Shown: positions 61,488 through 64,000 of the stretch, piece by piece
How the letters are laid out: the number at the start of each line of letters is the position of its first letter
How positions within the stretch are numbered: the first letter of the stretch is position 1
NCBI RefSeq assembly: GCF_000428045.1
Contig: NZ_ATZE01000008.1
Coordinates: 124,001-188,000, forward strand
Length of the DNA: 64,000 nt
DNA from: Sedimenticola selenatireducens DSM 17993
Lineage (GTDB): Bacteria > Pseudomonadota > Gammaproteobacteria > Chromatiales > Chromatiaceae
Reading direction: 5' to 3'
Position numbers and translations under genes: made by a program
Notes under the pieces: generated by a model
Database searches by the model: none
Told to the model about the DNA's origin: nothing
What the model saw: only the letters and a program-made list of their open reading frames with translations

Positions 61488-63593
61488 TCAATTAACCATC
61501 GCGGCCCTGCTCTGACCACCGATGTAATCAGCCAGGATATGGGCTGCCTCGTTAAGCATGATTCTGGCGACCGGATCATCCTGATCTGCGGCCGGGTCGG
61601 TGCGCTCTTTATTCTCATCCACGTCTTCCGGTTCCGGGTCCAGTCCAACCGCCACCAGGAAGCGGTTTTTCTCCGCCTTGCGGCGTTTTTCCCGCTGGTC
61701 CCACTCAATCTCCCGATCCTTTTCAAGCAGTGACACCGTATCCTGGGCCTTTACTTCTTTCAGCATCGCCTCGACTTGTGTGAGATAGATGAAACCGGGG
61801 TCATCCTTGATGCGCAGCTGATGCATTTGTCTATAGGGTTCCAGCAATCCCAGCCCTTGGGCCTTGTAGTTCACGGCATCAATTTTTGCCCACGGTAGCG
61901 AGTTATCCAGACTCCGTTCACCCTGATCATCGGATTGCACCGCGGATGGGTACACGATATCCGGCACAACCCCTTTAAACTGGGTACTGCCGCCATTCAC
62001 TCGGAAAAATTGCGCCATGGTCAGGCGCAGGCGCCCCAGGTTCTTTTCCCCATAGCGCACAAACCGCCCGAGATCGACCAGGGTCTGTACCGTTCCTTTA
62101 CCGAAGGTGGGCTCACCGATAATAATTCCCCGGTGATAATCCTGAATGGCCCCGGCGAAAATTTCCGAAGCCGAAGCACTGTGCCTGTCGACCAGAACCG
62201 CCAGCGGTCCGGTATAGACCTGATCGGGATCGGGATCGTTTTCTATGTCCAGATCACCCGAGGCATTTTTCACCTGCACCACCGGCCCGGAAGGGATAAA
62301 CAGGCCAGTCAACTCGGTGGCCTCTACCAGGGAGCCCCCACCATTTTCACGCAAGTCAATAACAATGCCATCCACGCCTTCCTCTTCCAGTTCGCTAATC
62401 AGCCTACGGACATCGCGAGTGGTGCTGGTAAAATCCTTGTCACCCTTGGAGTACCCCTGAAAGTCCCGATAGAAGGCAGGAATATCAATTACGCCAATGC
62501 GAATATTTCCCATACCACCCAAGTCCTTGATGACAAACTTCTTGGCGGCCTGATCCTCCAGCTTGATCTCGTTACGCACCAGCGTGACCAGTTTGGAACG
62601 TCCGGTCGATCCTTCGTCTTCAGGCAAGAGCTGTAACCGGACAGTGGTGCCCTTGGCACCACGGATAAGATCAACCACATCCTGCAGACGCCAGCCGATC
62701 ACATCCTCCATTTCACCCTCGGCATCCTGACCAACCCCGACAATCCGATCCCCCGGATTGATCTGCCCGCTCAAGGCTGCCGGACCACCGACGACGGTAC
62801 GCTGTACCACGGTATATTCGTTTTCATTTTTCAATACGGCGCCGATTCCTTCCAATGAAAGCCGCATGCTGATATCAAAATTCTCCGACACCCGTGGGGA
62901 CATATAGGAGGTATGAGGCTCCAGACTCAAGGTGTAGGAGTTGATAAAGACCTGAAATACATCGTCAGAATCCATTTGACGGGTTCGCCTCTGAATACCG
63001 GTATAACGCTTTTGCAAGGTACTTTTGATTTCATCCAGCGGCTTATCCTTGAGCTTAAGGCTGAGGATATCGCTCTTCACTTTTTTACGCCAAAGCTCAT
63101 TCAATTCCGCTGTGTCGGCAGTCCAGGGAGACTTCTGACGGTCAAATCGATAGTTTTCGTTGATGGTGAAATCATAATCCCGATCAAGCAACTTTAAAGC
63201 ATATTCGATTCGTTCATCGATGCGCTGGCGATAGACCCGGAAAATGCTGAATGCCGAGTCGAGCCGGGCATCTTTCAAATCATCATCCAGACGATCACCA
63301 ATTACATTGAATCGGTCTATATCCCCCTGGATAAAGAAACTCTTGTTCGGGTCCAGTACTTCCAGATACCGACTCAAGATCGCCCGGGACATTTCATCGT
63401 CCAGGAGGTGTTTTTTGTAGTGATACTCGTTGATCACTTTCAGAATAATCAGTGTGGATTGTCGCTGGGCGCGCGTGGGTTGCAGCTCATCGAGCGGAAC
63501 CTCCCTGACACTGGCCCAGGCAAGAGTAAAACACTGAAGCAGCAATAAAGCCCAAAACAGCAGGTATCTGAATTTCATAGATTTGAATCGCAT
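61488..63593 (-). CDS. prc: Tail-specific carboxy-terminal protease
   Basis: A 701-residue periplasmic protease. The start is uncertain (ATG 63593 or 63578; both give the signal peptide FRYLLFWALLLLQCFTLAWA). An N-terminal helical domain is followed by a PDZ domain (GIGAVLKNENEYTVVQ) and the S41 core with the Ser nucleophile in SASASEIFAGA and the Lys base in FGKGTVQ. It processes PBP3-type and other C-termini in E. coli. Length is close to the family norm. Confidence 0.95.
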   Translation of the reverse strand: MRFKSMKFRYLLFWALLLLQCFTLAWASVREVPLDELQPTRAQRQSTLIILKVINEYHYKKHLLDDEMSRAILSRYLEVLDPNKSFFIQGDIDRFNVIGDRLDDDLKDARLDSAFSIFRVYRQRIDERIEYALKLLDRDYDFTINENYRFDRQKSPWTADTAELNELWRKKVKSDILSLKLKDKPLDEIKSTLQKRYTGIQRRTRQMDSDDVFQVFINSYTLSLEPHTSYMSPRVSENFDISMRLSLEGIGAVLKNENEYTVVQRTVVGGPAALSGQINPGDRIVGVGQDAEGEMEDVIGWRLQDVVDLIRGAKGTTVRLQLLPEDEGSTGRSKLVTLVRNEIKLEDQAAKKFVIKDLGGMGNIRIGVIDIPAFYRDFQGYSKGDKDFTSTTRDVRRLISELEEEGVDGIVIDLRENGGGSLVEATELTGLFIPSGPVVQVKNASGDLDIENDPDPDQVYTGPLAVLVDRHSASASEIFAGAIQDYHRGIIIGEPTFGKGTVQTLVDLGRFVRYGEKNLGRLRLTMAQFFRVNGGSTQFKGVVPDIVYPSAVQSDDQGERSLDNSLPWAKIDAVNYKAQGLGLLEPYRQMHQLRIKDDPGFIYLTQVEAMLKEVKAQDTVSLLEKDREIEWDQREKRRKAEKNRFLVAVGLDPEPEDVDENKERTDPAADQDDPVARIMLNEAAHILADYIGGQSRAAMVN

Positions 63594-63669
63594 CCTAATA
63601 AACATCAATTGGACCCTGGTTTGACCCAATAGGTTTCACTGCGCCATGGGTCAAAGTGTAACACGCGAA

Positions 63670-64000
63670 CTACCCGGATGGCGGTTCAAGCGGAGGCATG
63701 GCGGGGTGTAGCGCCGTGAGCAGGGCCAAATATGTCTCGTCATCGGGTCCGATATAGCCGTGGCGGATGAGAAAATCGATAATCACAAGATTGCAATTCA
63801 GTTTGAACTCACTGCTGTTCTTCACCACATCCCGCACTTCCTCGATCGGCCAAAGGTAAAATGACTGCACCTCACCATCCATACATTCAGGAATAAAATC
63901 TTCAGGCAATTCAAGGTCATAACAATAAAGTGTATCGTGCTTGAAACCCTTCTCCGTATCCATATGATAGCTTACGGCACCTACCGGTACAGCCTGACGG
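63670..64000 (-). CDS. Nudix-type hydrolase (DUF4743 family), 5' part cut by window edge
   Basis: The frame is open to the right edge (110 codons seen). Residues such as VGAVSYHMDTEKGFKHDTLYCYDLELP, EDFIPECMDGEVQSFYLWPIEEV and a helical end are the C-terminal half of DUF4743/Nudix proteins. The Nudix box itself is outside the window. An internal ATG at 63963 would give a truncated product and is not the true start. Confidence 0.8.
   Translation of the reverse strand, partial: RQAVPVGAVSYHMDTEKGFKHDTLYCYDLELPEDFIPECMDGEVQSFYLWPIEEVRDVVKNSSEFKLNCNLVIIDFLIRHGYIGPDDETYLALLTALHPAMPPLEPPSG

Overview
The window looks like the chromosome of a moderately GC-rich gammaproteobacterium, probably marine or salt-exposed and metabolically versatile. 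Pointers are the typical gammaproteobacterial genes gshA, yggX, nth, pbpG, prc and DUF1841; PomAB-like flagellar stator genes; two osmoadaptation systems (ProVWX and the NAGGN dipeptide system); and a membrane-bound uptake [NiFe] hydrogenase. A sulfur-oxidiser of the Chromatiales/Sedimenticola/Thiodiazotropha kind would fit, but that is inference from gene content and style, not a demonstrated assignment.

Layout. 0-5 kb: a membrane-anchored TIR protein cut by the left edge, two paralogous membrane coiled-coil proteins of unknown role, and a Lon-family protease. 5-8.3 kb: proV-proW-proX on the minus strand with a clear terminator. 8.9-12.8 kb: an A-type Fe-S carrier overlapping an ATP-grasp gene, then (minus) a formyltransferase, an AmrS-type radical SAM enzyme and yggX. 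12.84-16.45 kb: an AT-rich island with three minus-strand genes (TIR protein, Abi_C-type protein, TIR/deoxyribosyltransferase-like protein) whose junctions carry integron attC features. I read it as a cluster of attC sites without an integrase (CALIN) carrying three probable anti-phage cassettes; this is the most interesting region. 16.9-18.6 kb: DUF2189 protein, REP elements, exported intradiol dioxygenase. 18.7-25.6 kb: complete hyb-type hydrogenase operon (hybO-hybA-hybB-hybC, then hybD, hupF/hypC-like and hybE) with repeats and a terminator between hybC and hybD.

25.9-37.3 kb: CoA-transferase, an unknown protein paired with a Ser/Thr kinase carrying a cyclic-nucleotide-binding domain, NosD-like beta-helix protein, SDR, B12-binding radical SAM protein, a giant TPR protein of the PrsT type, and a ZntB/CorA-like transporter. 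37.4-41.8 kb: a MITE-like element, TrkH, and a divergent KdpDE-like two-component pair lacking the KdpD sensor module. 41.9-46.4 kb: RND efflux adaptor and pump. 46.5-51.8 kb: NAGGN operon (asnO-ngg-M42 peptidase) divergent from a MarR regulator, with a perfect 9-bp-arm palindrome between them. 51.9-64 kb: RpfC-like hybrid kinase, nth, DUF1841, PilZ protein, pomAB-like stator genes, SDR, gshA, pbpG, prc and the C-terminal part of a Nudix protein cut by the right edge.

Genes that work together: ProVWX imports betaine-type solutes while AsnO/Ngg make the NAGGN dipeptide, so import and synthesis of osmolytes sit in one neighbourhood, together with TrkH potassium uptake. The Hyb subunits and their chaperones/protease form one respiratory H2-oxidising module. 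The cassette island and the left-edge TIR gene suggest a substantial NAD/nucleotide-targeting immune repertoire. No tRNA, rRNA, CRISPR array, IS transposase or integrase gene was recognised.
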